Assembly (NCBI GenBank): GCA_039961735.1
Contig: JABRVX010000009.1
Location: forward strand, 173,580 to 237,579
Direction: 5' to 3'
Source of the DNA: Fimbriimonadia bacterium
GTDB taxonomy: Bacteria; Armatimonadota; Fimbriimonadia; Fimbriimonadales; JABRVX01
Length of the DNA stretch: 64,000 bases
In this document: piece by piece, positions 1-7,693 of the stretch
Layout of the letters: every line of letters starts with the position of its first letter
Numbering within the stretch: the stretch's first letter is position 1
The notes under the pieces: generated by a model
Told to the model about the DNA's origin: nothing
The model's input: only the letters and a program-made list of their open reading frames with translations
Databases searched by the model: none
Position numbers and translations under genes: made by a program

Positions 1-101
1 GATGCCCCTGTCTCGCGACTCGTGACGGGCCCGGGAACCAGCCTACCATCGGCCATCCCCCATTCCGCGCGCAGTTTTCCATTATCGAGCACGAACTCCA
101 T
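1..101 (-). CDS. partial CDS, N-terminus of unidentified protein
   Basis: An open frame starts with ATG at 101 on the minus strand and runs off the left edge after 33 codons. A GGGAG Shine-Dalgarno lies 8 nt before the ATG. The peptide begins MEFVLDNGKLRAEWG and continues through a Gly/Pro-rich stretch to TSRETGA. The 'DNG.L...' and 'RETGA' pattern resembles the N-terminal beta-sandwich of some glycoside hydrolases, but 33 residues cannot prove that. The start is supported by the ribosome site and by a frame with no stop. Confidence 0.45.
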   Translation of the reverse strand, partial: MEFVLDNGKLRAEWGMADGRLVPGPVTSRETGA

Positions 102-136
102 CGGCTCATCTCCCTTGCAGTGGGCCACCCTGCCCG

Positions 137-158
137 CGCCGCTTGCGGCGGAGGCATC
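137..158. repeat. REP-like palindromic element, copy 1
   Basis: CGCCGC-TT-GCGGCG forms a perfect 6-bp stem and is followed by GAGGCATCG. The same GCGGCGGAGGCATC core recurs at 36865-36892, 36969-36992 (one change) and 37234-37264, so this is one copy of a small dispersed palindromic repeat. It lies between the partial gene at 1-101 and the cytochrome promoter. Confidence 0.45.
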
Positions 159-212
159 GCTGCAGCTCTTCGTAGCTGGCCGGGTGTGTCCTGCTAAGGG
201 TCGGAGTGAGTG

Positions 213-225
213 TTTAGCATGGCTA
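213..225. promoter_or_regulatory. possible operator, TTAGC-3-GCTAA inverted repeat
   Basis: TTAGC ATG GCTAA is a 5-bp perfect inverted repeat about 50 bp upstream of the cytochrome promoter. GCTAA also recurs singly at about 193 and 304. A regulator binding site is plausible but unproven. No gene is apparent between 102 and 417. Confidence 0.2.
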
Positions 226-274
226 AGTTTCTGCACAAAAGTTCGGTTTCTTCCTCGGATTCGCGCGCCTCAAT

Positions 275-303
275 GTGACATTTGGAGCAAATCATGATAT
301 AAT
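275..303 (+). promoter_or_regulatory. sigma-70-type promoter of cytochrome gene
   Basis: GTGACA (275-280), a 17-bp spacer and TATAAT (298-303) with an extended TG at 295-296 make a near-consensus housekeeping promoter. The predicted transcription start near 310 leaves a leader of about 108 nt before the ATG at 418. Confidence 0.7.
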
Positions 304-320
304 GCTAAACGAAATACGGG

Positions 321-376
321 GAGGCTCACTCCTGCCCCGAGAGCGCCCGGGGGCGGCGCTGGGAGTGAGTAGCCTC
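321..376 (+). ncRNA. structured 5' leader of cytochrome gene
   Basis: The leader folds into a long imperfect hairpin. GAGGCT (321-326) pairs with AGCCTC (371-376). CACTCC (327-332) pairs with GGAGTG (362-367) across a 3-nt bulge. AGCGCC (342-347) pairs with GGCGCT (355-360). It sits between the promoter at 275-303 and the Shine-Dalgarno GGGGAGG before 418. GGGGAGGCTCAC occurs both at the foot of the stem (about 318-329) and again at the ribosome site, so the distal stem strand could alternatively pair with the ribosome site. No known riboswitch class was recognised. Confidence 0.4.
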
Positions 377-417
377 TAACCGAGGCACGCGTGCACTCGA
401 TCTCGGGGAGGCTCACA

Positions 418-2421
418 ATGAGAAAGGCATCTTGCAACAGAAAGGGCAGCCTAGTCCTGATGACTGGGGCTGCTCTCGCGTTACTTGGCGTAGCTTATGC
501 GGCACTCGTGGTGCCGACGGACATTCAGCAGCCGGGCACACAGCCCGGCCAGGTCAATAACCTGGAGTCGCCGGACAAGTGCGACAACTGCCATGGGGGA
601 TACGACAGCGCCGTCGAGCCGGAGTTCAACTGGCGCGGCGGAATGATGGCAATGGCGGGCAGGGACCCCATCTTCTGGGCCACGATGGCCATTGCCGAGC
701 AGGACTTCGACGGTGCAGGAGATCTCTGCCTGCGCTGTCACTCGGCTGACGGGTGGATCGCAGGTCGCTCGACCCCGACCGACGGATCAGGGTTGCAGTC
801 GTCCAAGGATGCCGATGGTGTTTCCTGCGACACCTGCCACAAGTTCACGAACCCCGACAACAGCGAACACGTCGGCGTGCAGACAGCGCCCTTTATCGCG
901 AACGATGGTCAGTCGCCCGCCACGGCCTTCTTAGGCAGCGGAATGTACGTGCTGTGGGGCGGGGCGCACAAGCTAGGACCCTATTCCGATGCGAACGCAC
1001 GCCACCAGTGGTTGCAGTCTCGGTTCCACCGATCCTCGGACCTCTGTGGAACCTGCCATGACGTTTCTAATCCGGCTGTAGGCGACCTCGCCCACAACAA
1101 CGGCGCCCAGCAGCCGCTCGAGCCAGGCAAGTTCAGTGGAGTGCCGGGTTCTCCAGTGCAGGGCAAGGCTGCGTTCAACAACTTCCCGTTCATGTACGGC
1201 ATCGTCGAGCGCACCTTTAGCGAGCACAAGTCGAGTGCCCTCTCCAACACGCGTATGAACCAGTATGCCTCGCTGCCTGCCGAGCTGAAAGCCGGGGCGA
1301 TCAAGCGGGCCTACGACAGCGCCGTCGTTGCACGCCCGAATGGGGACTATGTTGACGGAACGCCTCGCTACTTCACATGCCAATCCTGCCACATGAGGCC
1401 GGTGCAAGGGATGGGCTGTAACAAGTCGGCGCCGTTCCGCAACGACCTTCCGCTCCACGATCAGACCGGCGGTAACTACTGGATGCCGGATGCCATCGAG
1501 TACCTGGATAGCCTCGGCAAGCTGCGCATCGGTGGCGGCTTGACCGCAAGACAGAAGAGCGCGCTGGACGCAGGCAAGCTGAGGGCTTTGGACCAGCTCG
1601 GCCTGGCGGCGAGTCTCAAGGTTCAGGGCAACACGCTCCGAGTGGTGAACCTCACCGGCCACAAGCTTATCAGTGGCTACCCCGAGGGGCGCCGTATGTG
1701 GCTGAACATCGAGTGGTACTCGGCCAACGGCACGCTGCTGAGGGAGGATGGGGCTTACGGACCCATCGCGGTGACGCTGAATGGCGTGCCGATGGTGGTA
1801 GAGAGTCTCATCGACCCCTATGACCCGAACACGAAGGTGTACGAGGCGCACTATGCCATGACCAAGGAGTGGGCCGCGCAATTGCTGTCGCTCGGCTACC
1901 CTGCGTCGTTGCCTCTCAGCTTCGATAGGTACAGCGGTCTGCCCGACATGACCCTCGGGCAACTCGCCGCGGGCCACGCAGGCTCCTACCACGAGACGTT
2001 CCACTTCGTCCTCAACAACTTTGTTGCAAAGGACAACCGCATCCCGCCGTACGGCTTCAGCTACGACGAGGCGAAGAGGCGCAACGCGCTGCCAGTGCCG
2101 GCGGACCAATACGGCAACCCCGGTGTCGGTGGCACCTACCGCTATTGGGACGAGGTAACGTTGAAGCCGCCGACCGGAGCAGTTCGGGGGGTCATCCGCC
2201 TGATGTACCAGCCGACGTCGTGGGAGTACATCCAGTTCCTGTACCTTGCCAATACTCGACAGATCCCGTTCCTCGCGAACGTGGGCACAGACATGCTGAA
2301 CGCTTGGCTGAACACGGGGATGGCGGCACCCGTTACGATGGCAACGACGGAATGGACCAACGCCGCGACTGCGATACCCGCCAACAAGAACCTGTCTACT
2401 CGAGAGGCGATACGCCGCTAG
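418..2421 (+). CDS. exported pentaheme c-type cytochrome
   Basis: A 667-residue protein with an N-terminal signal or anchor (Arg/Lys-rich start, then a Leu/Ala-rich segment to about residue 32). It has five CXXCH haem-binding motifs at roughly residues 55, 104, 137, 210 and 321 (CDNCH, CLRCH, CDTCH, CGTCH, CQSCH). The C-terminal half has no haem motifs but contains NLTGHKLISGYPEGRR, a block typical of multihaem cytochromes with a C-terminal beta-rich domain. It probably carries electrons in the periplasm or at the cell surface; partner and substrate cannot be read from sequence. I chose ATG 418 rather than the in-frame start at 391 because GGGGAGG lies 7 nt upstream of it. A strong promoter and structured leader precede it, and a hairpin terminator follows. 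Confidence 0.9.
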   Translation: MRKASCNRKGSLVLMTGAALALLGVAYAALVVPTDIQQPGTQPGQVNNLESPDKCDNCHGGYDSAVEPEFNWRGGMMAMAGRDPIFWATMAIAEQDFDGAGDLCLRCHSADGWIAGRSTPTDGSGLQSSKDADGVSCDTCHKFTNPDNSEHVGVQTAPFIANDGQSPATAFLGSGMYVLWGGAHKLGPYSDANARHQWLQSRFHRSSDLCGTCHDVSNPAVGDLAHNNGAQQPLEPGKFSGVPGSPVQGKAAFNNFPFMYGIVERTFSEHKSSALSNTRMNQYASLPAELKAGAIKRAYDSAVVARPNGDYVDGTPRYFTCQSCHMRPVQGMGCNKSAPFRNDLPLHDQTGGNYWMPDAIEYLDSLGKLRIGGGLTARQKSALDAGKLRALDQLGLAASLKVQGNTLRVVNLTGHKLISGYPEGRRMWLNIEWYSANGTLLREDGAYGPIAVTLNGVPMVVESLIDPYDPNTKVYEAHYAMTKEWAAQLLSLGYPASLPLSFDRYSGLPDMTLGQLAAGHAGSYHETFHFVLNNFVAKDNRIPPYGFSYDEAKRRNALPVPADQYGNPGVGGTYRYWDEVTLKPPTGAVRGVIRLMYQPTSWEYIQFLYLANTRQIPFLANVGTDMLNAWLNTGMAAPVTMATTEWTNAATAIPANKNLSTREAIRR

Positions 2422-2451
2422 GGGCGTCTCTGCCTGGTTTACGCTACGGCC

Positions 2452-2485
2452 GCTGCCGCGCCTCAGTGCTCTGGGGCGCGGCAGC
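2452..2485 (+). terminator. hairpin after cytochrome gene
   Basis: GCTGCCGCGCC (2452-2462) pairs perfectly with GGCGCGGCAGC (2475-2485), an 11-bp stem with a 12-nt loop followed by a moderately T-rich stretch. It lies 30 nt after the cytochrome stop and before the thioredoxin-like gene, suggesting partial or complete separation of the two transcripts. Confidence 0.55.
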
Positions 2486-2548
2486 CTGTTGAGACTCCCT
2501 TGTCTTCCCCGACGTATGAATAGAAAGTATGCCATCGGAGGTGTCCCT

Positions 2549-2986
2549 TTGCGCGTTCTCGTAGTTCTTGCGCTCAGCCTCGCTTTGCTCGGTGTGACCG
2601 TTTCACAGAGCACGAATCCTGCCGCTCAACCGACCGGAGTCAAGTGGATTAACAATCTGGACGAAGGCCTGAAACTGGCCAAGTCTCAGAAAAAGCCAGT
2701 GCTGGTGGACTTCGCCGCGGAGTGGTGCGGCCCGTGCCAGCGAATGCTCAACGGCACCTACAAGGACCCGTCCATCGTCAAGAAGTCGGCATCGTTCATC
2801 ATGGTACTGATCGACATCGACCAGCAGCAGAGCCTCGCGAGAAAGCACAACGTGGAAGCTGTGCCGACGATGCTCTTCCTTCGTCCTGACGGCACACAGA
2901 TCAGCCGGGCGGTCGGTTACAAGGACGCGAAGCAGCTCGCGGAAATGATGGACTCGGCGCTTCGCGCGGCAGCGAAAAGCAAGTAG
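2549..2986 (+). CDS. exported thioredoxin-fold protein (WCGPC)
   Basis: About 145 residues: a hydrophobic signal or anchor of roughly 20 residues, then a thioredoxin-like domain with the redox motif AEWCGPCQ and the cis-proline region VEAVPTMLFL. This is the classic disulfide oxidoreductase layout, related to DsbD-gamma/TlpA proteins. It may keep haem-binding cysteines reduced for the cytochrome gene just upstream, which is inferred from position. I prefer the TTG start at 2549 because GGAGGTG lies 5 nt before it and the hydrophobic signal then begins directly. An in-frame ATG at 2516 has no ribosome site but remains possible. Confidence 0.85.
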   Translation: MRVLVVLALSLALLGVTVSQSTNPAAQPTGVKWINNLDEGLKLAKSQKKPVLVDFAAEWCGPCQRMLNGTYKDPSIVKKSASFIMVLIDIDQQQSLARKHNVEAVPTMLFLRPDGTQISRAVGYKDAKQLAEMMDSALRAAAKSK

Positions 2987-2987
2987 G

Positions 2988-4127
2988 TCAAGGTCGGCTT
3001 TGCTCCGGATTCCTGGGCGAGTGCCTCTTCACAGCGAGGTACTCGCCCACATTCTCAGGCGTGATGATCCCCACCACGTGCTCCCCGTCTAACACCGGCA
3101 ACACGTCCGCACCGTGGTCCTCGAACAGGTCGATCAGATCGCTCAGGTCCATGGAAGGTGTGGTGTGCGGGAACTCGCGCCTCATCGCCCCAGCAACATA
3201 GCCCAATCTGCCCTCACGGCCCAGCCCACGTAACAGGTCGTCCCTCGAAAGCATCCCGAGCAGGCGTCCTTCGTGCATGACCGGGAAGTCTTGTTGTGAG
3301 CCGCGAACGAGCATCTCGCAAGCGTGGCCCAGCGTGTCGGCTGGCGACAGAGTGGTGAAGTTAGTGATCATCGCCTCCTCGACAGCCGCCCCCTCTACCA
3401 ACTCCCTGTGGTGAGTGAGGCTCAACTCGGCGCCGGCACCGAGGATCATGAACACGGTGAAAAAGAGAAGGTACGGATGGCCGAGGGCGGCGTACAGTCC
3501 CGCCATCATACCTGCCCCGTGGCCGAGCGCGGCAGCTATCATCGCCGACCTTCCCTGCCCTAGCCGAGACGATAGTACCGCCCGAAGCAGTCGCCCCCCG
3601 TCGGCGGGATACCCGGGATACAGATTCAACAGGGCCAGCGTGAAGTTGAAGAATATCAGCTTCTCTAGCCAGTGGCCGGGCGTCTCGATCAGCCTATCGA
3701 AGGGAAGAACCGGTCCGGTCAGCTCGCAAATCCAGAACAGCAGTGCGGCGACCACCGCGTTCGCCAGTGGCCCCATCAAGAACACGAGCGCATCGTCGCC
3801 TGGCGGCACTTTGCGATCAAAGCTGGGCAATCCACCCAGCGGATAGACCACGACATCCCGGACCGCATAGCCACGCCCGAGGGCCATGGCCGCATGGGCT
3901 AGATCATGGACGAGGAATGAGGCGAGTACCCCGAGGAGAAACAGCGCGCCGTGCGCGTGATCGGGCCCCTGAAGCGAGTGGTAGCCGAGCCATGCGAAGA
4001 GCAGAAGCAAAGTGAAGTGAAGCCGGATGGTGACTCTTCTGCCGTCCCACACTGTCACCGACCAAGCAGCGTCTTCCCTCTGCCTCTTGGTGGGCTCGAC
4101 TAAGCTGCCGGGCAACCGGTAGCGCAT
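2988..4127 (-). CDS. site-2 protease (M50)-like membrane protein with CBS pair
   Basis: 379 residues: several membrane segments (about 38-230) followed by two CBS domains (about 255-375), the architecture of Rip3-like intramembrane proteases. The second metal motif, NLYPGYPADGGR, is present (Asp176). The first motif reads HDLAH (74-78) where family members have HExxH, so the catalytic Glu is Asp; the codon is GAT (3903-3905). The protein may be weakly active, altered or a pseudoenzyme that senses nucleotides through CBS. It has no Shine-Dalgarno; a CATAAT box lies exactly 6 nt before the ATG. It converges on the thioredoxin-like gene with one base between the stops. Confidence 0.88.
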   Translation of the reverse strand: MRYRLPGSLVEPTKRQREDAAWSVTVWDGRRVTIRLHFTLLLLFAWLGYHSLQGPDHAHGALFLLGVLASFLVHDLAHAAMALGRGYAVRDVVVYPLGGLPSFDRKVPPGDDALVFLMGPLANAVVAALLFWICELTGPVLPFDRLIETPGHWLEKLIFFNFTLALLNLYPGYPADGGRLLRAVLSSRLGQGRSAMIAAALGHGAGMMAGLYAALGHPYLLFFTVFMILGAGAELSLTHHRELVEGAAVEEAMITNFTTLSPADTLGHACEMLVRGSQQDFPVMHEGRLLGMLSRDDLLRGLGREGRLGYVAGAMRREFPHTTPSMDLSDLIDLFEDHGADVLPVLDGEHVVGIITPENVGEYLAVKRHSPRNPEQSRP

Positions 4128-4133
4128 GTGGCC

Positions 4134-4139
4134 ATTATG
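4134..4139 (-). promoter_or_regulatory. -10 box, leaderless promoter of M50-like gene
   Basis: On the minus strand CATAAT is followed by GGCCAC and then ATG (4127). A 6-nt gap places the transcription start at or next to the start codon. No clear -35 was found at 17-18 bp. Confidence 0.5.
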
Positions 4140-4151
4140 ACCCCGATTGAT

Positions 4152-4234
4152 TGCATGCCGACATCAAGGAGGCTCCGCCCTACGCATGCAGTCCGAAGGC
4201 GAAAGTCCTACACATGACGAAAGTCATATGGGCT
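4152..4234 (+). ncRNA. structured region upstream of pseudopilin gene
   Basis: An inverted repeat TGCATGC (4152-4158) / GCATGCA (4184-4190) is followed by a three-way-junction-like fold. AGTCC (4190-4194) pairs with GGGCT (4230-4234), enclosing two hairpins that both have GAAA tetraloops: AGGC-GAAA-G(T)CCT (4197-4209) and ATGAC-GAAA-GTCAT (4214-4227). It ends 31 nt before the pseudopilin ATG. The fold invites comparison with GEMM c-di-GMP riboswitches, but the conserved GGGCAAACC and GACGCAAAGCC segments are missing, so no class is assigned. Confidence 0.35.
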
Positions 4235-4265
4235 AGGATGGAACTAAGGTACCGTGTGACCCAGC

Positions 4266-5060
4266 ATGAATACTAGATGTGGACGAGGATTCACGTTAAT
4301 CGAGCTTCTCGTGGTAATCGCTATAATCGCAATTCTCGCTGCAGTTCTGTTTCCGGTCTTCGCGCGAGCGCGAGTGTCGGCGCGGGTAGCGGCGAATCTT
4401 AGCAATCTGCGGCAGATCTCAATGGGAGTGTCCATGTACCACGCCGACTGGGCGGGCTACCCGATGCACTCCAGCCAACCCTGGGTTCAGCCGCGCACCC
4501 GATGGCCAGACTACATTTACCCGTATTGCCGAGATACCGCTCTATTCGTCGGTCCCCTTGCCCCTCGTGAGATGTTCAGGAATCGGTGGGCTCACCGCCA
4601 AGATGTTTTCTATGGTGGTTACGGTTACAACTACCAGTACCTTGGCAACTCGCGTACAGGCCCGGAGGGCAGCGGTCTTCCGTTCACGGCTAAGTCCTCT
4701 ACCATTCCCAACATGGCGCAGACGTTGGCCGTTGCCGATGCGCGCGGCGTCAGGAATGATCTCGGTGAGGTGACTGCGGGAGTGTATGTCGTAGATCCGC
4801 CTTTGCCGAGTGCGCGGGGAAGCGGCAGGGAAACGGGTTTCTACGCGCAGCCCTCGGAGTGTGGTTCGGGGGTCCCCGATACTCCGGGCCAGTGGGGTTG
4901 TCGAGCCACTCCTGCCGAGTGGAACGTGGGCCGAGTCACCATTGCCTGGTGTGACGGACATTCCAGCTCCATGCCGTTAGCCCACCTCGATGACTTGGAT
5001 CGCGATGGAAACCTCGACAACGGATTCTTCAACGGCTGGGGCGATCCGGTGAGACGGTAG
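4266..5060 (+). CDS. prepilin-type N-terminal domain protein (pseudopilin-like)
   Basis: 264 residues starting [16 protein letters not shown] short basic leader ends in Gly, followed by Phe-Thr-Leu-Ile-Glu (Glu5) and a hydrophobic helix, then FPVFARAR. This is the class III signal cleaved by prepilin peptidase. The C-terminal part contains VTIAWCDGHSS, matching the 'DGH' tail seen in many armatimonadal and planctomycete pilin-like proteins. It probably is a surface or secretion-system pseudopilin; the specific system is unknown. It lies far from the main pil operon. No good Shine-Dalgarno is adjacent to the ATG, and the upstream region is structured. Confidence 0.85.
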   Translation: MNTRCGRGFTLIELLVVIAIIAILAAVLFPVFARARVSARVAANLSNLRQISMGVSMYHADWAGYPMHSSQPWVQPRTRWPDYIYPYCRDTALFVGPLAPREMFRNRWAHRQDVFYGGYGYNYQYLGNSRTGPEGSGLPFTAKSSTIPNMAQTLAVADARGVRNDLGEVTAGVYVVDPPLPSARGSGRETGFYAQPSECGSGVPDTPGQWGCRATPAEWNVGRVTIAWCDGHSSSMPLAHLDDLDRDGNLDNGFFNGWGDPVRR

Positions 5061-5107
5061 GCTTGGCGAGCGTGCGACTACCGGTGTCAAAAGGGCGAAT
5101 CTGCCAG

Positions 5108-5137
5108 TAGACAGCGCGCCACGCCGGCAGCCACAAT
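5108..5137 (+). promoter_or_regulatory. probable leaderless promoter of PLP-enzyme gene
   Basis: TAGACA (5108-5113, five of six to TTGACA), an 18-bp spacer, and CACAAT (5132-5137), which ends exactly 6 nt before the ATG at 5144. There is no Shine-Dalgarno. Confidence 0.45.
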
Positions 5138-5143
5138 GCGCCG

Positions 5144-6319
5144 ATGGACTCCACTGACATTGAGCCGCCGATCGCCCTGCGCGAACCCGGCTTCGATACT
5201 CTGCTTGCTCACGCTTGCGAGGAACCGGCACGGTTCCTAGGGGCGGTAAGCCCTCCGCTCTTTCAGGCCTCGCTTTTCGCCTTCGAGTCGCTTGAAGACT
5301 GGGGAGACAAGCCGGGGGCGTACCGATACACCCGAGTCGGCAATCCCACAACGGAGATCCTAGAGCGCAAGCTGGCCTTGCTGGAGCGTGGGGAGAGCGC
5401 GCGGATGTTCGGCAGCGGGATGGGTGCCATCACCGCCGCGATTATGTCATGCACGCGCGCGGGCGATCACATTGTGGCAGTGGAAGGCTGCTATGGCAGG
5501 GGCTTGCTGGACGGCATACTTGCACGGTTCGGCGTGGAGACCACCTACGTAAATGGCGCTGATCCATCCGCATTCGATACCGCGACGCGACCCAACACCA
5601 CACTGTACTACATCGAGTCGCCTTTGACCATCGTCTTCGATCTGCAGGATATAGCTGCCGTGTGCTCAATCGCACGAAGCCACGGCGTTACCACCCTGAT
5701 AGACAACAGCCACTGCACGCCTTACTTGCAAAACCCCATTGAGATGGGCGTGGACATCGTAGTGCACTCGGCTTCGAAGTATCTGGGAGGTCATAGCGAT
5801 CTGATAGGCGGCGCACTGATCACCTCGGAGTCGAGGCTCCGCGAGGCCCTAAGCCATGAGTCCAGTCTGCTTGGCGCGGTGATGGACCCCTTCGTGTCCT
5901 GGCTGATCCTTCGCGGTATGAGAACGCTATCTGTTCGCTTGGACCGCCACCAACGCAACGCGATGGCAGTCGCATCCTGGCTCGAGGAGCATCCAGTCGT
6001 GGCAAGGGTACTCTACACGGGCCTTCCCTCGCACCCTCAATACGCCCTGGCGCAGAAACAACAGCGTGGCTCCACTGGCCTTCTCACCTTCATCCCGAAG
6101 GAGACCAACGACGACAGGGTCCGCGCATTTGCGAACCGGCTGAAGCTGTTTCGCCTCGCCGTGAGCTGGGGCGGGTACGAGAGTCTGGCCGCTCCGATCC
6201 CGTCGCCCCTCGATGGCAAGACCGGCCACAGCACGTGGCGAATCCGCCTGCACGTCGGCCTCGAAGATCCCGAAGACCTGATCGCCGATCTGGACCAGGC
6301 GCTGAAAGTTCTCGGCTAG
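5144..6319 (+). CDS. PLP-dependent Cys/Met metabolism enzyme (cystathionine lyase/synthase type)
   Basis: 391 residues, the usual length for the cystathionine gamma-synthase / beta-lyase / gamma-lyase family (fold type I PLP enzymes, cytosolic). Visible motifs: YTRVGNPT near residue 65, the glycine-rich FGSGMGAITA for phosphate binding, DNSHCTPYLQNP, the PLP lysine in VHSASKYLGGHSDLIGG, and the C-terminal RIRLHVGLEDPEDLIADL. It acts in transsulfuration or sulfur amino acid breakdown; which reaction cannot be decided. The usual DNTFATP segment is DNSHCTP here. It converges with the creatininase-like gene and shares its stop palindrome CTAG. Confidence 0.9.
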   Translation: MDSTDIEPPIALREPGFDTLLAHACEEPARFLGAVSPPLFQASLFAFESLEDWGDKPGAYRYTRVGNPTTEILERKLALLERGESARMFGSGMGAITAAIMSCTRAGDHIVAVEGCYGRGLLDGILARFGVETTYVNGADPSAFDTATRPNTTLYYIESPLTIVFDLQDIAAVCSIARSHGVTTLIDNSHCTPYLQNPIEMGVDIVVHSASKYLGGHSDLIGGALITSESRLREALSHESSLLGAVMDPFVSWLILRGMRTLSVRLDRHQRNAMAVASWLEEHPVVARVLYTGLPSHPQYALAQKQQRGSTGLLTFIPKETNDDRVRAFANRLKLFRLAVSWGGYESLAAPIPSPLDGKTGHSTWRIRLHVGLEDPEDLIADLDQALKVLG

Positions 6320-7005
6320 GACGGCCAGCCTTCGCGGATCAACCGAGCTACCTCGGCGACGATGTCGTCGAGCATCGCGTCCATCGTTGCGTCCGGCTGC
6401 TGGTAGTGGCCTCCGAAGGACCCGTCGCTCAGCACGCCGCGCAGCCACCCTCCTGGCACGAACCGTGGAAGCGCCGCTGGCGGTTTTTCGCCCTGCGGCT
6501 GGTCTATGCGCGTGAATGAAAAGCACTCCGCCCAATTGGCGTGCAGAGCCTCCGAGCCGACGCGTTCGGCGTATTCGGCGACCACCGGCAGCCGCCACCA
6601 TTCCACTAGTTGAAGCTGCAGGTCGTGGTGTGCCTCCGCGCTTTCTTGCAGGATCGATGCGAGTGGTGTGTTCGCACCGTGCCCGTTGAGCACCATGATC
6701 CGCTTGAAGCCCTGCTCGTACAGGCTGAGTAGGATCTCGCGGGCGGCTGCACAGAAGGCCTCGGGACCCAGGCTGATCGTGCCGGGATAGGCTCGGAATG
6801 CCGCCGACAGGCCGAAGTTGAGTGGCGGCGCGACGAGTACCCGTTCCCGCTCGGCCACTCGACCGGCAATCTCCAAGGGGATGCGGATGTCCGTGAGCAG
6901 GCTCAGGCCGCAGTGCTGCTCGCACGCGCCGAAGATCGCGATTACACGATCATCCGTTTCGAGATATGCCTCGACCTGTCGCCAGGTCATATCGCCGAAA
7001 TGCAT
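6316..7005 (-). CDS. creatininase-family amidohydrolase
   Basis: 229 residues. The creatininase fold is indicated by EQHCGLSLLTD (Glu, His and Asp metal ligands), LNGHGANTP (ligand His) and a downstream AECFSFT region. The family includes creatinine amidohydrolase and FAPy deformylase-like enzymes, so the substrate is open. I start at ATG 7005, preceded by GAGAGGT; longer readings would run into the peroxiredoxin gene upstream. The gap to that gene is 14 nt, so the two probably form an operon. The stop codon overlaps the convergent PLP-enzyme stop. Confidence 0.82.
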   Translation of the reverse strand: MHFGDMTWRQVEAYLETDDRVIAIFGACEQHCGLSLLTDIRIPLEIAGRVAERERVLVAPPLNFGLSAAFRAYPGTISLGPEAFCAAAREILLSLYEQGFKRIMVLNGHGANTPLASILQESAEAHHDLQLQLVEWWRLPVVAEYAERVGSEALHANWAECFSFTRIDQPQGEKPPAALPRFVPGGWLRGVLSDGSFGGHYQQPDATMDAMLDDIVAEVARLIREGWPS

Positions 7006-7019
7006 CAAGAACCTCTCGT

Positions 7020-7526
7020 CTACGAGATGAGGGACCGAACTACGGAGAGCGCGGCGTCGTAGTTCGGCTCGTTGGTCAACTCCGGCACATACTCGGCGTA
7101 GCGGATGATCCCGGAGGCATCCACCACGAAGAGCGCCCTGCACTCGATACGTAGCGCGGGGATCAGCGTCCCATACGCCTTGCCGAAGCTGACATCACGG
7201 TGGTCGGACGCGGTAGGGATAGCGATGCCGTTGGCTCCACAGAACCGCGCTTGGGCAAAAGGCAAATCGCAGCTAACCGTTAGGATGCACACGCTATCTG
7301 GAAGCTTGGACGCTTCCTCGTTGAATCGCTTTGTCTGCATCGCGCAAACGCCCGTGTCCAGCGACGGTACCACGCTGAGTAGCAACACCTTGCCCTCGAA
7401 ATCCTTGAGAGTGACGTCGCTCAAGTCCTTCGCGTGCAGTCGGAAGTCGGGCGTGCGGTCCCCTGCTCGCAGCTCCGGGCCCTCCAGTTCCAGAGGGTTC
7501 CCTTTCATCGTTACCATTCTAGCCAT
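7020..7526 (-). CDS. tpx: thiol peroxidase, Tpx-type peroxiredoxin
   Basis: 168 residues, normal for Tpx. It reduces hydrogen and alkyl hydroperoxides in the cytosol using thioredoxin. Diagnostic features: VTMKGNPLELEGPEL at the N-terminus, the peroxidatic cysteine in SLDTGVCAMQTKRFN, DLPFAQARFCGANGI with the resolving cysteine, and the C-terminal TNEPNYDAAL. ATG 7526 is chosen because AGAGGA lies about 6 nt upstream and family members begin at this point. It is followed closely by the creatininase-like gene. Confidence 0.95.
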   Translation of the reverse strand: MARMVTMKGNPLELEGPELRAGDRTPDFRLHAKDLSDVTLKDFEGKVLLLSVVPSLDTGVCAMQTKRFNEEASKLPDSVCILTVSCDLPFAQARFCGANGIAIPTASDHRDVSFGKAYGTLIPALRIECRALFVVDASGIIRYAEYVPELTNEPNYDAALSVVRSLIS

Positions 7527-7693
7527 CGCAATCCTCTTTGATGCATTTGTCCAACGCGTAACGGCACGCGCCAGCGGGAGCAAGAGTACCACGATGAACG
7601 CACCCCTATCTCTGCTTATAGGCCCGCCGCAAGTTCAGCGGCTCGCGTGCCCTGGCGACGTCATGTGGCAGGAGATTCTCGTTTCGATCAACT

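Noticed and set aside
22..297. 91-codon plus-strand frame at the left edge
   Set aside because: No ribosome site, odd composition, and it overlaps both the minus-strand edge gene and the cytochrome promoter.
973..2613. 546-codon open frame on the minus strand opposite the cytochrome gene
   Set aside because: Arg/Val-rich shadow translation of a high-GC gene; no domain, and the plus strand carries five CXXCH motifs.
4152..4262. c-di-GMP-I (GEMM) riboswitch before the pseudopilin gene
   Set aside because: The GAAA hairpins fit, but conserved GGGCAAACC and GACGCAAAGCC segments are absent.
5927..6925. 332-codon minus-strand frame spanning the PLP-enzyme end and creatininase-like gene
   Set aside because: Arg-rich shadow frame; both recognised genes account for this DNA.
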